Notes: a model not told the origin generated them from the sequence alone. A stretch of 64,000 bases of DNA from Monoplex corrugatus (GCA_030674185.1 CM060312.1:25759359-25823358), one strand, 5' to 3'; positions 35,140 to 47,639 are shown, counted from the first letter of the stretch. Numbers and translations are program-made.

Positions 35140-36590
35140 TTCGCAAGGTAAATGGGATTGATATTGAAAACGCATATGCGCGTTCACTTTTGAACAGATT
35201 TTGGCAAGACGCCAACTGCAGAATACTGCCTTGCTGTGTGTTAACATAGATACATGTATTCTCGATCTTAGTGATCAGTGGTCTATTATCATGATTAGGT
35301 CATTCTTTTAGACTCCTTTCTCTGCATTATCAAAGTAGTATCGCAGGGAGAAAGAGTTTGGGGATGTATCGCAAGAGGGATGAAAGAGTTGGGAATGAGA
35401 ATGAAAAATTGTTTCTCTACTTTGATGTATCGCAAGGAGGATTTGGTCTTGCCATCTATCAGGGAAAGAATTTAGTCTCTTTTTATCATAGGGGAATTTA
35501 GGGTCACCCTGTCTCCAACATCACATACAACCAGAAAGGAGAGTGACTGAGAAGAAATACACAAATACGCTGGACATGATTCTCAAAGCAGTCCACACAT
35601 AGATTGATACTACAAAGCCTTTATTCGATTAAGCAAAAGCGTAATTCACCATTCGTGCGTGCCATGAAACCTAATAGTCCTAAAAACCTAAGATGCACTA
35701 AGAATCTTCACTAACTTATCACTGAAATACTGAGCACTTCCATAATTCCTACTCTATTCCCTCTCTCTCTCTCACTGCTTCATGGAAAAGAAAACATACT
35801 ACCTACTTCTATCCCTACCCTAACAAAAGTATAATATGAAACGTGGTTACATACCTCTAAGATAGGTTGGAGATTCTCTCGTTCACTGACTCACTGTCAC
35901 ACTGGGTGCCGACTCATTGCTGACTCTCCCACTAGTGACTCCTAACGACTGACTGCTAGCCTATATACAGTGCGATTCCCATATACCGATTTTTGTCTCT
36001 GCTACAAACATTCCCAGCTGCCCCCTAGCTGTCGATATCAATAAAGCTGGGCATTTCAAATTTGGGGAACTTGGCGATCCTGGCATAGCTGCCTTGGTCG
36101 TCATTCAACATTCCTATAATTTTCTTGGACATTGATGGCGATCTTGACATAGCGGCCATGGTCATCATTCAACAGTCCCGTAATTTGCTTGGGCACTGGT
36201 ATTTGCTGAGAAATGTTGGTATTCTGGGTTATCTACCCTTTGTGCCCATTAAAGGTGGATAAGAACCATGTGAGAGTTAGATCCCGTTTGAATGGAAATT
36301 GCTGAGTGACCAATTGAATTATGGATGGCGTGATCTCCAGTACACCCACCTCATTAACTCGTCTACCGAGTCGGTCGAAGGAATGTTTCTTCCCCCTAGA
36401 GGGGGGGGGGGGGGAGGGGGCCTGTGATAGTAGCTTCATTTTTTTCTCGGTGTTCGTGCATGTGAGTGGCTGGCTGGAATACCTAGTTTTGGTTTTAGGT
36501 CAGCTTCTCATCAGCTCGAGCAAGCTGATAAAATGCTGTGCTGTGTACTATCCTACCGCTGAAAATAATTCCAGACCTCATGAGTAAAAA
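35140..36590. other. Non-coding; possibly the LTR/3' region of a Gypsy element
   Basis: No coding match. It lies downstream, in minus-strand terms, of a Gypsy integrase fragment, so part may be that element's 3' end. No TG..CA-bounded direct repeat was found to prove an LTR. A G-run lies at 36,401-36,420. Confidence 0.3.
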
Positions 36591-36599
36591 TAGCTACTG

Positions 36600-37130
36600 G
36601 TCGTACAGCACCTGCATGGCTCCCCTCACTTTCCAGCCTTACAGCTGCTCAGAGAAAATTGCGTGCTTTCTTGGGGTGCCTGGCGGTATGCAAACAGAAG
36701 AGCTGGAGTCCATCGATCCCATTCTGGATTTTTCTATAAGTGATGACACAGCATCCGTTTTACACAGCATCCGTTTCAGTGTTCCATTTAACCATTCTAC
36801 TAGACCATCGCACCATGTGTAGTGAGGCGTGGTGCACAAACCTTTACTGGACACTGAAGATTTCTTGCATCATTTGGCTGGTAAGGAGTGTAGCCCGGTT
36901 GGTTAATACCGATGTTTGGTGTCCCAGGACGTATCCACATACTGAAAGTTGCTTCGACGCCAGCCTCTGCTGTAACATTTCTCAGAGGAATCTCTTCTGG
37001 GTATATAGTGGCAAAATCGACCATGACTAACATGTACCGCGCACGAAGCAACACCAGTCATTCCTTCCAATTTCACAGAAATCGATCACTTCACAGTTCC
37101 TGTCTTCTTGGGGGTCTCTGATCTCTGGTT
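36600..37130 (-). mobile_element. Gypsy-type integrase fragment
   Basis: The minus strand gives RYMLVMVDFATIYPEEIPLR then NVTAEAGVEATFSMWIRPGT, followed after a frame change by GLCTTPHYTWCDGLVEWLNG and TLKRMLC. These match the integrase core (..VDFATRYPEA.PL... to ..TPYHP..NGLVERFNGTLK) in order. The HP before CNG is altered to YTW and the frame is broken, so it is inactive. Confidence 0.75.
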
Positions 37131-37559
37131 GGATAATGATGCCGTTGGCTGGTTTGTTCAGATCCTAGACTTTCTGAAGCTGGTGTGGCTGAACATGGGA
37201 CTGCTTTATTGCATGCTGCCTGAGACTTTCGGGCACAGGTGAATTTGGGCCAGGTGAGTATGGGGGTTATGCACTTCTACAAGGAGAAAAAGGGACCTAC
37301 TGGGATGGTTTGGATGGATCATTGCCATGTGTGTGTCGTTCACAGCATCATCGTCCAACAAATTGTCCTCTGGTGCATGAATGATACGGTCAGCATGTAC
37401 ATGGCAGGTGTTATTTGCCTTTTGTACAATGGACCACCACCAGACCAAGGCGTTACACTACTATGCCTTGGACCTACTTCTCTGGTCCACAAAATTGTCA
37501 TATAGTAACACTGTCCTCGGACTGAAACATTCGCAGTGTCTTGGTGTGTAGGTCATGCT

Positions 37560-37870
37560 GCTGCTGTTATTGCTTCTGTTTCTTTTTTGTAGTCACCTGA
37601 GGATCTGGTTTCAGGATGGTCTGTTGTGTGCTCAGCTGGCATTTAAAAAGAAGACCTGAGTTGGGGGCACACCAATGGATGCGTGAAATGTAGATCTGTA
37701 AATCATCAAGATCAAGACGTTTGAAAGCTAGTGTTCTTTGGTCAGATTTGATTGGCATTCTACAAGATTCTCTTCAACGCCTGCACAAGCTGTTCTGCTA
37801 CTGCATTTGTGGCAGGATGATAGGGAGCTGTCCTGGTGTGCCTGACTTCATGGCATTGCTTAAAAGCACT
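37560..37870 (-). mobile_element. Second Gypsy-type integrase fragment
   Basis: The minus strand reads HEVRHTRTAPYHPATNAVAE and QLVQALKRIL, then after frame breaks a VPPTQVFF-like segment. It matches integrases of the Mag/K02A2.6 kind (TAPYHPATNG.AE..VQ..K). It differs clearly from the neighbour at 36.6-37.1 kb, so it comes from another family. The 37,130-37,560 stretch between them was not identified. Confidence 0.65.
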
Positions 37871-37934
37871 GAAAGCAGTGAAAGTGAAATGTCCATTATC
37901 ACTTACCAACTCCTCTGTCACGAGCACACCATGT

Positions 37935-38335
37935 CCCCAGTCATCATCAACATCATATGCCCTGCCACATGGCGTTGGCGATCATGGCCCTCCATATGCA
38001 TCTATCCCTTGCAGCCGCAAGCACATCTTCCACCCTCTCTATCTTGCTCCCTGGGTCTACCTGGTGTTCTCTTTCCCTGAAGCTTCTCTGTTGTGACCAA
38101 GTGCCCTTATTCCCCTTTCTTCATAAAATGGCCAATAAATGTTGCCTGTCTTTTCCTAATCTTCCTTATGAATGATCTTCTTGTGTCTGTCTCCATCAAG
38201 ATTGTTGTTTGTTTTCTTTGCTGTCCATGGAATTCTCAACATTCTTCTTAGAAACCATATCTCGGCTGCCTCAATCTTGTTCAGGCTTTGCTTGTTGACT
38301 GTTCACGCATCATAACCGTATGACATTATCGGTTC
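37935..38335 (-). mobile_element. LINE 3' end, family F, copy 1
   Basis: Three minus-strand segments (here, 41,490-41,855 and 62,345-63,245) share blocks that read on the plus strand as GGCGTTGGCGATCATGG, GGGTCTACCTGGTG, TCATAAAATGGCC and TTGTTTTCTTTGCTGTCCAT. They encode the basic C-terminus of a LINE polyprotein, whose RT is recognisable only in the 62-63 kb copy. This copy is 5'-truncated. Confidence 0.65.
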
Positions 38336-38539
38336 TATCTAACATTCAAAAAAGGTCCCTAGTACGATTTGAATAGCACCTAGTAAACGCCCACCCCACT
38401 CTCCACTTTTGGAGTTCAGAACGGACAGAAAACGAATTAGGGTATGGATATCAGAACGGGATTTTCTGGTGCAATACGACTCAGCAGCGTCAAAAAGAAA
38501 ATAAACGGCATCATGGCCGAGTGGTTTGATCTCAGAAGA

Positions 38540-39460
38540 TGGATTTCGGAGTTCTGGATCTTGTCATTGATGAACGGACTGAGGCACGAGTTGTGAGAAA
38601 CAAGGACTTAATGAGAAAAGTCTTAGAACTAGCTTGTGGCCTTGAACTGGACTCCTTGTCGCTTTGCCAGTGTGGTTCAAACGACAGAAGAAGCGACATG
38701 ATGTGTCCATTCGGCGCAGCACGTCTGCAGATTAGGATGTGTTTATCGATTATGAAGATCTGCTGTTAGACTGCCATACATACTGTTTGAGGTTTATCTT
38801 GAACATGGATCAGACTGTTGTCAGATTTGACATGGTGCCCGGCCGTACTAATGATATGAAAGTTTAAAGCATGTCAAAACAAAGACCAAAAAGACTGAAA
38901 AAATGCCCATTCTCTGTTTCTCTACACCCTGCTGCTGACAGTAGACTGTGGCAGCTTTCGTCACATTCTGATAACAAAACAGACAGCTCCCACAGCGTGC
39001 TTGTCTGTAGCTTCAGATGCCAGATTACGTACGAGTGAGGGCTGCCTGAAATGGCTGGAAGACAAGAAACGCCCTTTTCAGTTGGATCCAGTCGCTCATA
39101 TCAGCCATCACTTGCTGGTCTTCGACAACTAAGGCGTGTATAAAACAGTTCAGGTCAGAGATGCTTTGCACGTGCAGGATGTCAACTAGTTGTTATACCT
39201 GGTGGTTGCACTTTTTTGGTACAACCAGTTGATATCGGCGTCGCAAAACCATTGAAAACAGCGTCTGAGACTGCTGGGTGGATTGAATGGCACGGCCAGG
39301 GAGACAAGATTTTATCAGTTGGGTTGCCCAAGCATGGTCAATGGTAAATCCAGACACCATCGTCAAAGCCTTCCTCGTGTGCAAAGTCTCCAATGCCCTG
39401 GATGACTCAGAAGACGTCCAGACACTGGAATGATTTCCCGGAGACACTGCAGCCCATCTA
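38540..39460 (+). mobile_element. pogo/Tigger-like transposase remnant
   Basis: After frame correction a CENP-B-type helix-turn-helix reads WFKRQKKRHDVSIRRSTSA (about 38,670-38,730). The catalytic core follows: NMDQTVVRFDMVPGRTND near 38,800 (usual MDET changed to MDQT), VVIPGGCTFLVQPVDIGVAK near 39,205 and the C-terminal VSNALDDSEDVQTLE near 39,390. Spacing and order match DDE/D transposases of the pogo superfamily. Stops and shifts throughout show it is dead. Its C-terminal tail is displaced to 39,974 by a SINE. Terminal inverted repeats were not identified. Confidence 0.75.
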
Positions 39461-39468
39461 ACAAACAT

Positions 39469-39973
39469 ATTTCTGGAAATTCTGCGCTAGAAATTTCCTC
39501 TTTTCTGCCACTCTCTTTGTTTTTGTCTTGTTTCTTTGCTTTCTGTCATTTCTTCCTATCGTTTTCTGCCTTGGTCCACTCACTGTATGTGTTCGATGAA
39601 TTCTTACGTACTTTCTCTTAGGATTGATAATTAGGTACATGTATTATGTGCATTTTTGGCTCTTGGGAAGTGAGATATGCGGAAATAAGTTTATGTAATT
39701 TAGACCCGTTTTTATAAATGTTTTAATGTCCTTGGTTATGTGTAAATTTGTATTCAAATATGTTTTTTTTATGTTTGCGATAAATTGAACGGCGCGGTCA
39801 AATCCTTAGATTATGTGTGTGAATGTATTGATATGTATACTTAATTTTCTTTTCTTTTTTTCCCCTATTGAAGTATTGTGTATGCTTTGAAAAGGTTATA
39901 GCCCTGATATGGCTCTACGTAGTCGGCTTGGCTTTAAACAAAAATAACGTAATAATAGTAACAGTAACAGCTG
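39469..39973 (+). mobile_element. SINE family A, 5'-truncated, inside the pogo remnant
   Basis: Follows the family A body (GATTGATAATTAGGTACATG, AAATCCTTAGATTATGTGTG) to the tail GTAGTCGGCTTGGCTTTAAA. ACAAACAT at 39,461-39,468 and 39,974-39,981 is an 8-bp target duplication, which fixes both ends. It lacks the tRNA-like head. Confidence 0.8.
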
Positions 39974-40090
39974 ACAAACATTGAAGAAGCATCCAGAGAC
40001 AACAGTCATGAGTCGGATTCAGAGGCAGAAGACGATGAAGCGGTTCGCGTTCTTGATTTGACACATGAGTGGTGTAACTATCAGCGGATG
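39974..40090 (+). mobile_element. pogo transposase C-terminal tail, right of the SINE
   Basis: Reads LTNIEEASRDNSHESDSEAE and DDEAVRVLDL to a stop near 40,104. The acidic tail resumes the frame interrupted at 39,460 (AHLTNI before, LTNIEE after, through the duplicated bases). Confidence 0.55.
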
Positions 40091-40319
40091 ATGAGACAGT
40101 TATGAAAATGCCCTTCACCCTCCCCCTCTCAAGTCCTCTCCTTCGTCTTTGGATAACTTGGATGACTGTCGTTTTGCGTGTGTGTGTGTTGCGTTTGTGC
40201 GCATAAGAACGTGTGCGTACCTTTGATGTTAAGTACCCATATTTGAAGCTGAATAAGAACCATTTTGAGTTTGCTGCATTTTTCACTTGAATTGCAGAAG
40301 TTTGCAGGAAAAGTGTCTT

Positions 40320-40689
40320 GTTGTTTTATTTAACTATGCAAACACATACACACATACATACGCACGATCTCACACACGCATGCATGCACGCACTCACGCA
40401 CACACACGTTGACACATGCATATCTACACGTTGTCTCTCTCATGTGTGCATATCCACACGTTCTCCCTCTCAAGTTTAATCACAAAGAGGGGACTTATCT
40501 AGCTGAATCTCTCTTACACACTTCACCTACACCTTCTCTGAAGCAGTTGAAATACGACTTTTCAAGAACCAAATACTGACTATACCCATCCAACAGAAAG
40601 AAGTTGTCAGCTTTAACATGTTTTCAGGGCGATGGTAACTTACTTTATATTTTTATTATTATTATTATTTTAATTTTCATTTTGATGGC
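40320..40689. other. Non-coding, CA-rich patches
   Basis: Short CACA/GCATG runs at 40,338-40,430 and an ATT run at 40,650-40,665. Nothing coding recognised. Confidence 0.4.
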
Positions 40690-42850
40690 AGCTCCTATAG
40701 GCGAGTTCATGCAACTCAAATCAGTAATCATAATCTAACTGAGTTGGGCTGTGTACCAACACTGGATTGGGTGATTGTGTACAATGAAAACAATACCGTG
40801 TCTTTTGACTGTGCACAGGACTACCCTGGTCTCTCAGATCACAGTGTTTTATCTTGTATTTGTATTCTAGATATCAAAATCCCCCACCTAGCAGACATCT
40901 AGTGACATGAAAGCTATTCAATCCTGACTTTCAGTTTGAGGTGAAATACCTTAGGCAGCTGATTTCTCGACAAGATTTTGACTTTCAGCTTCATGAACTT
41001 GTCGACAGTCCCACCAACAATGATCTTTGTCACATTCTTCATCAGCTTCTTCTATTACAAGGAGGATCAGAGACTGTCCCACTGCCCCCATAAATGAATG
41101 ATGACATCAGTGCAGCCCGAGGAAAGAGGCCATGGGCTGAAAGACAGTGGAGGACGTCATGTTTGATATTGCACAATGACTCATTTGTGTTGAGGAACAG
41201 ACCACTGTTCAGTCATTTGCGTTATGAGAAGAACTGAAATACTATACTGAAGAGACATATTCCAGCCTTTCCTGCAAAGAACTTTTCTCTGTGACTCGTG
41301 AACTTCTAAGCAATGTCTGTCCCAGTCATGTTTCTTTCCTCTGAGTAAACTCGGCGTTTCAATGACTTTTTCACTAAAAAGATCAAACACATAAAAGCTG
41401 CTCTTCAGATTCATGTAAATGTGGTCCTCCAATTTTTCAGTGTATAAAAATACAATGCTGTCTGTGTTTTAACCAAGAGTGAAAAGGCTGTCATCACCAT
41501 CATCAGATGCCCAGCCTCATGGCGTTGGCGATCATGGACTTCCAACCATCTCTATCTCGTTGCCCCCAGCATCTCCCCCACCCTCCTCATCCACAGCCAC
41601 TCTGCAAGTCCGCCAGCATTCTCTCCCTGGGTCTACCTGGTGCTCTCTTTCCTTCCGCTTTCCCGTTGTGACCAGGTGCTCCAAATCCCCCTTCCTCATA
41701 AAATGGCCTATAAATGTTGCTTGTCTTTTCCTAATCTTCCTTATGAGTGATCTACTTTGTTGCCTCCATCAAGACTCTCGTTTGTTTTCTTTGCTGTCCA
41801 TGGAACCTCAACATTCTTCTGAGAAACCACATAAGGCTGTACATAAAATTATTGTCAAGTCATCTAAAGTAAGCTGTGAATTTGATTAACTTTTTACTAT
41901 TTTAACAACTTGCTGACTTAAACTGATTATTGCTATCATAAAGCTTTCTTTTTCTACAGTCACAGCTCCTCTGCAGTTTAAGGAAGTAGTTGTTACTCCA
42001 CTCTGAAAGAAAAACGCCTGGACTTGAGCTTTGTGTAATCAACCTTTCATTTCAAAAAGAGTTGAGAAGATTGTATCGCAACAAATAACAAAACATCTTA
42101 TTGGTAATGATTTACTTGTGATATGCTTGTCAGCATATAGGGAGAATGCACAAAAACAGCTGTTCTGAACATCTTAAATGATTTGCTACCAAAACTAGAT
42201 AAGAAACACGTCCTTGTTGCTCTGCTTGAACTCTGTCCTGATCATTCAATTCGCTGACGAGACTAGAAGCTGATTTGGAATGCATGACACCGTCCTTATG
42301 TGATTTGTCTCTCACTGAACGCTCCCAGTCTTATTTTAAGTGATAGTTTGTCTGCTGTTGGCCTGATGTGTAATGTAAGCATAATGTTCTGTTCTGGGAC
42401 CTTTCAAGCAGAAACAAAAGCATGATCGTGTAATGTCATTACTCGAAACACTGAACTTGTTATTAATCAAATCTTGTTGCCAGTATAAAATATCGAGCCT
42501 GGCGTATCATCATTTTGATAGATCTTCGTCACCATACCTTTTAGACCGCCTCTGCACGTAGCAAACTTCACGGGGCCTGCAATCCTCACAACAACAGCTC
42601 CAAAGGCCAAAACGCAATCTTAAATCATCTGGCTAGCGTGCTTTCGGTTTCATCATGCTATTTATTTCAAACTCACTGCCAGCTGGTCTCAAGGATCTGC
42701 TTATCATTTCGCACTTAGTCACACTTAGACTTATCTGTTCATCCAGGCCTTCCATTGTTTGTATCGTTGTAGCTGATCTATCAACGTATACCTCCACTTC
42801 TGCCTGCTGATCATTTGGAATTTCATAATCGTTCACGTTTATTACCATGA
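40690..42850 (+). mobile_element. Decayed CR1-like LINE
   Basis: In order on the plus strand: an endonuclease end (LGCVPTLDWVIVYNENNTVS, then LSDHSVLSC), a linker (FNDFFTKKIKHIKAAL), RT (QQITKHLIGNDL, AVLNILNDLLPKLDKKHVLV) and a CR1-type C-terminus (YFKLTASWSQG.., TYLFIQAF near 42,660-42,760). Order and motifs fit CR1. A separate LINE 3' end is inserted at about 41,490-41,855. Frequent stops show long inactivity; the RT palm box was not found. Confidence 0.65.
41490..41855 (-). mobile_element. LINE 3' end, family F, copy 2, nested in the CR1
   Basis: Shares with the copy at 37,935 the GGCGTTGGCGATCATGG end, the GGGTCTACCTGGTGCTCT block and TTGTTTTCTTTGCTGTCCAT. Its minus-strand C-terminus reads SMIANAMRLGI then a stop and a GAT-type tail. 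It interrupts the CR1 linker. Confidence 0.65.
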
Positions 42851-43059
42851 TGTTTTACATGTATGTATATAGTCCACATTATTTAACATGGATTCATCTG
42901 TGCATGTTTATTGATGTCTGTATTCTGATATCTGTGTTTATGTGTGATGTGTATTACAGTATATATCTTGTACAGTGTGTACTCTGCAGCGACTCCGAAT
43001 GAGTTTGGAGAAAAACGCTGCACAAGAATGATTAAACGTAATTTATTTCTTTAATGTAA

Positions 43060-43320
43060 TAGTGAATGTTATAAGGATTCTCTAATCGAACAGTGGACAG
43101 TTTCTCTAATCTTGCAGTGAGTGCTAGAAGATTTGTCCAATCAAATGGTAAATGCTATATAACCTTTTAGCAATCGAACAGTGAAAGCTATAAAATTTTC
43201 AAACATTGTTGTTGTAAATCTAATAGTGAATGATAGGAAAATCCTCGGGTCTAACTGTGAATTTCAGAAAGTTTCTCGAATCCAACAATGAATACCAGGC
43301 AATTTCTCCAGTGTGACTGA
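43060..43320 (+). repeat. Diverged roughly 40-bp tandem repeat
   Basis: Variants of TCTAATCGAACAGTGAATGC plus TATAAGATTTTC recur about seven times. The array ends some 40 bp before the first possible start codon of receptor copy 1, so it may overlap its promoter. Confidence 0.6.
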
Positions 43321-43356
43321 TGACTCAGGATATTGCTGTTTTCGCCGGTCAAGCAT

Positions 43357-46300
43357 ATGAATGATTTATACAGTTCCAGCCCAGCTAGTGTATTTTACAT
43401 TTTACCCTTCTGTCTCATGTGTGTTGGTGTTTACAATAATTTTCTTCACCTCACAGTCTGCCTTGGGACTGTTGTGAATGCAAGTAGTAAACAGAGCACT
43501 AGAGCTCACAAAATACGACATCATAAACACTGAAAACATCGAAAGAAGCAATATCGATAGTGATCACAGAAATAACAGCAGCAGTGGCAACAGCAGTAAC
43601 GAAAACATCAATTACAAGACAAATGTCGATGACTGCTATAAGAACAAGACAAATGCAACCAAAACTGGTGGAAGACATAAGATAACCAATCACTCTGTCA
43701 ACAACAAAGGAATACATGGTGGGAATAGCAACAGAAACAACAATAACAACAATAGCAACAACAGGAATGAGCATAAGAGTAGTGTCAACAGTACCAAACA
43801 TATGGTTAACAACAAGCATGATAGACCATAAAATTATGATCACCAACAACCACCACCACAACAACTACATAGAAGGTCAGTCTAACATCAGAGACATTTG
43901 TCCAGCTGTGAAATACTTTACTGAGCAGAACAACACAGAAATGGTGTTTCATGATAATGTAACTGATTGTGACAATGTAACAGTGGGTTTTACATCAGGC
44001 CAGGGAGTGGTGTACGGTAGATGTCAAGACTCTCGTACTTTTTGTCACTTACATGTACAGGTCCAAAGAACAAGATTGTACGGATAAAGATCTACACCAC
44101 AGAACGTAAGTGTAGATTTCCACATGCAGATACCTTCGTGTATGACAGTTTACCTCTATCTTTTCCGCTTGATTCATTTTCTGCAGATTATTATGTTTCA
44201 TGTGCCAAACACAGATTTGTGTATGTTTCACTATATTCCAGCACAAGCCACATGTACATATCACAGTACAACAAGCCTGTTTATGAAATATTGTTTCGGG
44301 AAACAGAAAGAGAGCGTCTGTTTTTATACTACACTTCATCACATTCTGGATACGTGAAGGGCTATATTTCTAGGGGAGCTCATTTGAATTACTTTAGTGA
44401 CTGGAAGGACGTAAATGTGCTTCCTGGACATGTCGTTTCAATCAGAATTAATGTAATTTACGCGCTGACATGCCAAGCTTACATTAAAGTCTACCATAAA
44501 GAGATCCAAAGAATCCCCAGTATGTTTATATCTGTGTGCCATGATCATAACATGCCAGCAAAAGTGTTCAATGCAACACGTGTACGTATCAATCTTGGTA
44601 TCCCAAGAAGCTTTACAACAATGTCCCATTATATGCTCGTGTTGTTCACATATCATTTAAAGGGTGAATACCGTCCATATGTAGTCCCTGAGTTATACAA
44701 CTGTAGTGCAAGGGGCTTTGTTAGTTTGACACATATAAGGTATTGTCAGAACAACCATAATATGTTGTGTAATAAAGGAGAGGATGTAAAGAAACACTGT
44801 GTTTCCAACACTAAAGGCTGCATGCTGTGGATGCCAAATTATAGCAAGTGTTTTCAGGTTGTAATGTGGAGTAGTTTTGTGTTCTTAAAACGAGCAAGGG
44901 CAGAATGTCAGGAGTCTGGTGGGAATCTTGCGTCATTCAAAACCCAAAACGAGTATACCGACTTCTCGAGCATAATGAGGCGTTTCCATAGTCTTCGTTC
45001 CGACAAGGTGTATACAGGTCTCACATGTGGTTGGCACTCAGTGCCTTTCATGTATAGTAAGTTTTGTAAGTGGTCAGACAACACCATGATATACTACTGG
45101 GATTCCAGCTATTTTCCTCGGAGATACTTATTAACCAGAACATATTTTACTGCGTCGTTATCACCTAAATACGAAATGAGACTATACAAAGCGAATTACA
45201 AGTATAACCCGCATCGTTTTGTTTGTGAACATAACTCTCAGGTTAAGAAGCCATATGCATCTAAACCAGTTGTATTCTCGACTGTACAACACACACAAGT
45301 GTCAATGGAAAGACAGCAAACCGCGCATGTGTGCCCAGGGATCATTTTACACACAGCTTTTTGGTGTGTGATCTTAAAAGTCAATGCGGCCAGACTGCGT
45401 CTGCCTTTCACTGTACGATGCAGTATGCTAGTAAACATTTTAAGCAAAACAAAAACTTCTAGAGACGCCTTCACACGAAGTTGCCATGTTTGCCTGTGAT
45501 GAAGATCTCACTACAGTACCGTTTACTTTAGTGTGCGACATCAGACAGGACTGTCCAGATAACAGTGATGAGTCATTCTGTGATCAGCGTGTATGTAGCG
45601 GATTTCGGTGTGATAATGGTCAGTGTGTAATGATTGATAAACGATGCAACGATTATTCTGACTGTTTGGATGATTCTGATGAAGTCGATGTAGTTACATT
45701 GATACCAGATTTGTGCCTCAATCAGAACAGCAACCACTCCTCATCAACCTGGACGGCACGGGTTACTTTAACCATCAGAAGATGAAAATTAACGAGTCTT
45801 GTCCCGACACACATTATTGCTGTACGAGTCAGTGGCTATACTGTCTGCCTGTCTACACACGATGTAATGGATTTTACGATTGCATTAATCATGAGGATGA
45901 AGAAGACTGCGAGAGATCAAGGTGTCCTGGTTTCTACTGGTGCAGGGGTTCCAGGGTTTGTGTGCATGCAGATCATCTGTGTGATGGCTGGGGTCAGTGT
46001 CCACAGAGTGACGATGAATGGCTGTGTGATATGACCTGTCCTGCGGGCTGTTTGTGTCAGGGTCTGTCTTTTGTGTGTCCTGAGCCGTTTACTCCTTACA
46101 TCTTCCCTCAGCTTCGTTACCTGGACGCCACTGGCTCAGGGATGACAGCTCATGATCTGAGTAACCACACTTACCTCGTTCATCTCAGTCTTTCTTACTG
46201 TTCACTTGTTTCTCTAACTGTCATTTCATTCCCCATTATGCAGTTCTTTGATCTGAGCAATAACAAGTTTACAAACATCACTCTCAATGTTCTCATTGGA

Positions 46301-47636
46301 TTACCAAATCTGCGAGTTCTCTTGCTAGCAGGTAACCCCCTGACATCACTTACACACGAAAGCTCTAACTCGACACAGAATGCGTTGAAGAAGGTTGACC
46401 TGTCTCGATCAAGTCTTTCAATATTTGACAGTGAAAGTCTCAAGCATTTTCCGCAAGTTGAATATCTGAACTTATCCTTCTCTGCCATACGTGTAATAGG
46501 ACCTTGGGGCTTTCAGAAAACGCCCAAAACTGAGAGAATTAGATATAAGAGGAAACATGGTCAGCAAGTTCCCTCTTGAAATGTTCCTGGGTCTGGATTT
46601 TTTATCTACTATATTTTCTTCTAATTATAGAATGTGCTGCCATGATATAGTATCTAAGCATTCAAATGCAAGCGCGTGTATTGCACCACAAGCCGTTTTG
46701 TCGTCATGTGAATATATGCTACAGTCAGAACTGTACAGACTTATGTTTTGGTGTGTAAGTGTGTTAGCAGTGTGTGGGAATGATCATGTTTCATTATTCA
46801 GTATATTACGACGAGAAAGTTACTGGACAGCAGTTTCATCACGTGTATCACCAACCTACAGTGTACAAATCTGTGTATGGGAATCCATGCCAGCATCATT
46901 ACTATTGCCAACGAGGTGTTACACGGGAAAGTATCTCTTGTATGAAAACATGTGGACAAACAGTGTAACTTGCAAAATTGCTGGATTTGTGGCTCTCCTG
47001 TCTGGTGAGGTATCCATTCTCATTGTCTGTTTTATGACGTTATATCACACTATCGTCCTCTGTCTGCCTTTCAGCACTTTGGAATTACATAAAAAGCCCA
47101 CAGCTATAGTCTGTGGGATGACGTGGTTGGTTGGATTGCTGCTGGCGTCATTACCTCTTTTCCAAGTGCTCTACAAATTGGGAGATTATGGCCAGTCTAG
47201 TTTATGTCATCTGATGTTCTTTGATAAATACTATGCTAAGAAGAGCTCTGATTTTCTTCAGTTCATTGTAGTGTTTAATTTCATCTTCTGTCTGATAATA
47301 TGTGCTGGTCAGCTTATCATCTACATTGCATCTCCAAAATACAGAATCACTGCAGATCCTACCAGGAAGTCTGTATTATCATCACAACACCTTTTGATAA
47401 ACGTTAGTGTAACAACTGTGTTTTGCTGGTCATCGGTTGCAATCACCAGTTTGATGACCACAGCTGGCGTAATTGTCTCAGATATGCCCAGTGTAGTTAC
47501 GGCTGTCTTCGTGTTACCCCTGAATTCTGCACTTTACCCAGTGTTTTACTGGTGGAGCAGAGTTCACAACAAACGACAACAGGAGAAGGAACAACGCTTA
47601 TTGCACGCACTGAAAGCAAAACTTCTACCATCATAA
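43357..47636 (+). pseudogene. Receptor copy 1: C-type lectin / LDLa / LRR / 7TM (GRL101-like), frameshifted
   Basis: Domains in order, across about six frame changes. A hydrophobic, signal-like segment (43,390-43,480) precedes an Asn-rich linker with N-glycosylation sites and an unassigned, possibly CUB-like ectodomain (44,060-44,780). A C-type lectin fold follows (44,820-45,235; RARAECQESGGNLASF.., YNPHRFVCE). Four LDLa modules (45,530-46,025; CNDYSDCLDDSDE, CNGFYDCINHEDEEDC) lead to an LRR N-cap (CPAGCLC) and LRRs (LRYLDAT, FFDLSNNKFTNI). A 7TM follows (46,735-47,560). LDLa+LRR+7TM is the plan of Lymnaea GRL101, an LGR-type class A GPCR that should act at the cell surface. No introns are apparent. 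DRY, CWxP and NPxxY are all lost (YHT, CWSS, YPVFY). Either a pseudogene or partly assembly indels; I favour a pseudogene. Confidence 0.75.
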
Positions 47637-47639
47637 TGA

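Noticed and set aside
35140..36590. Possible Gypsy LTR
   Set aside because: No matching second LTR and no TG..CA ends with target duplication could be identified, so it is not called.
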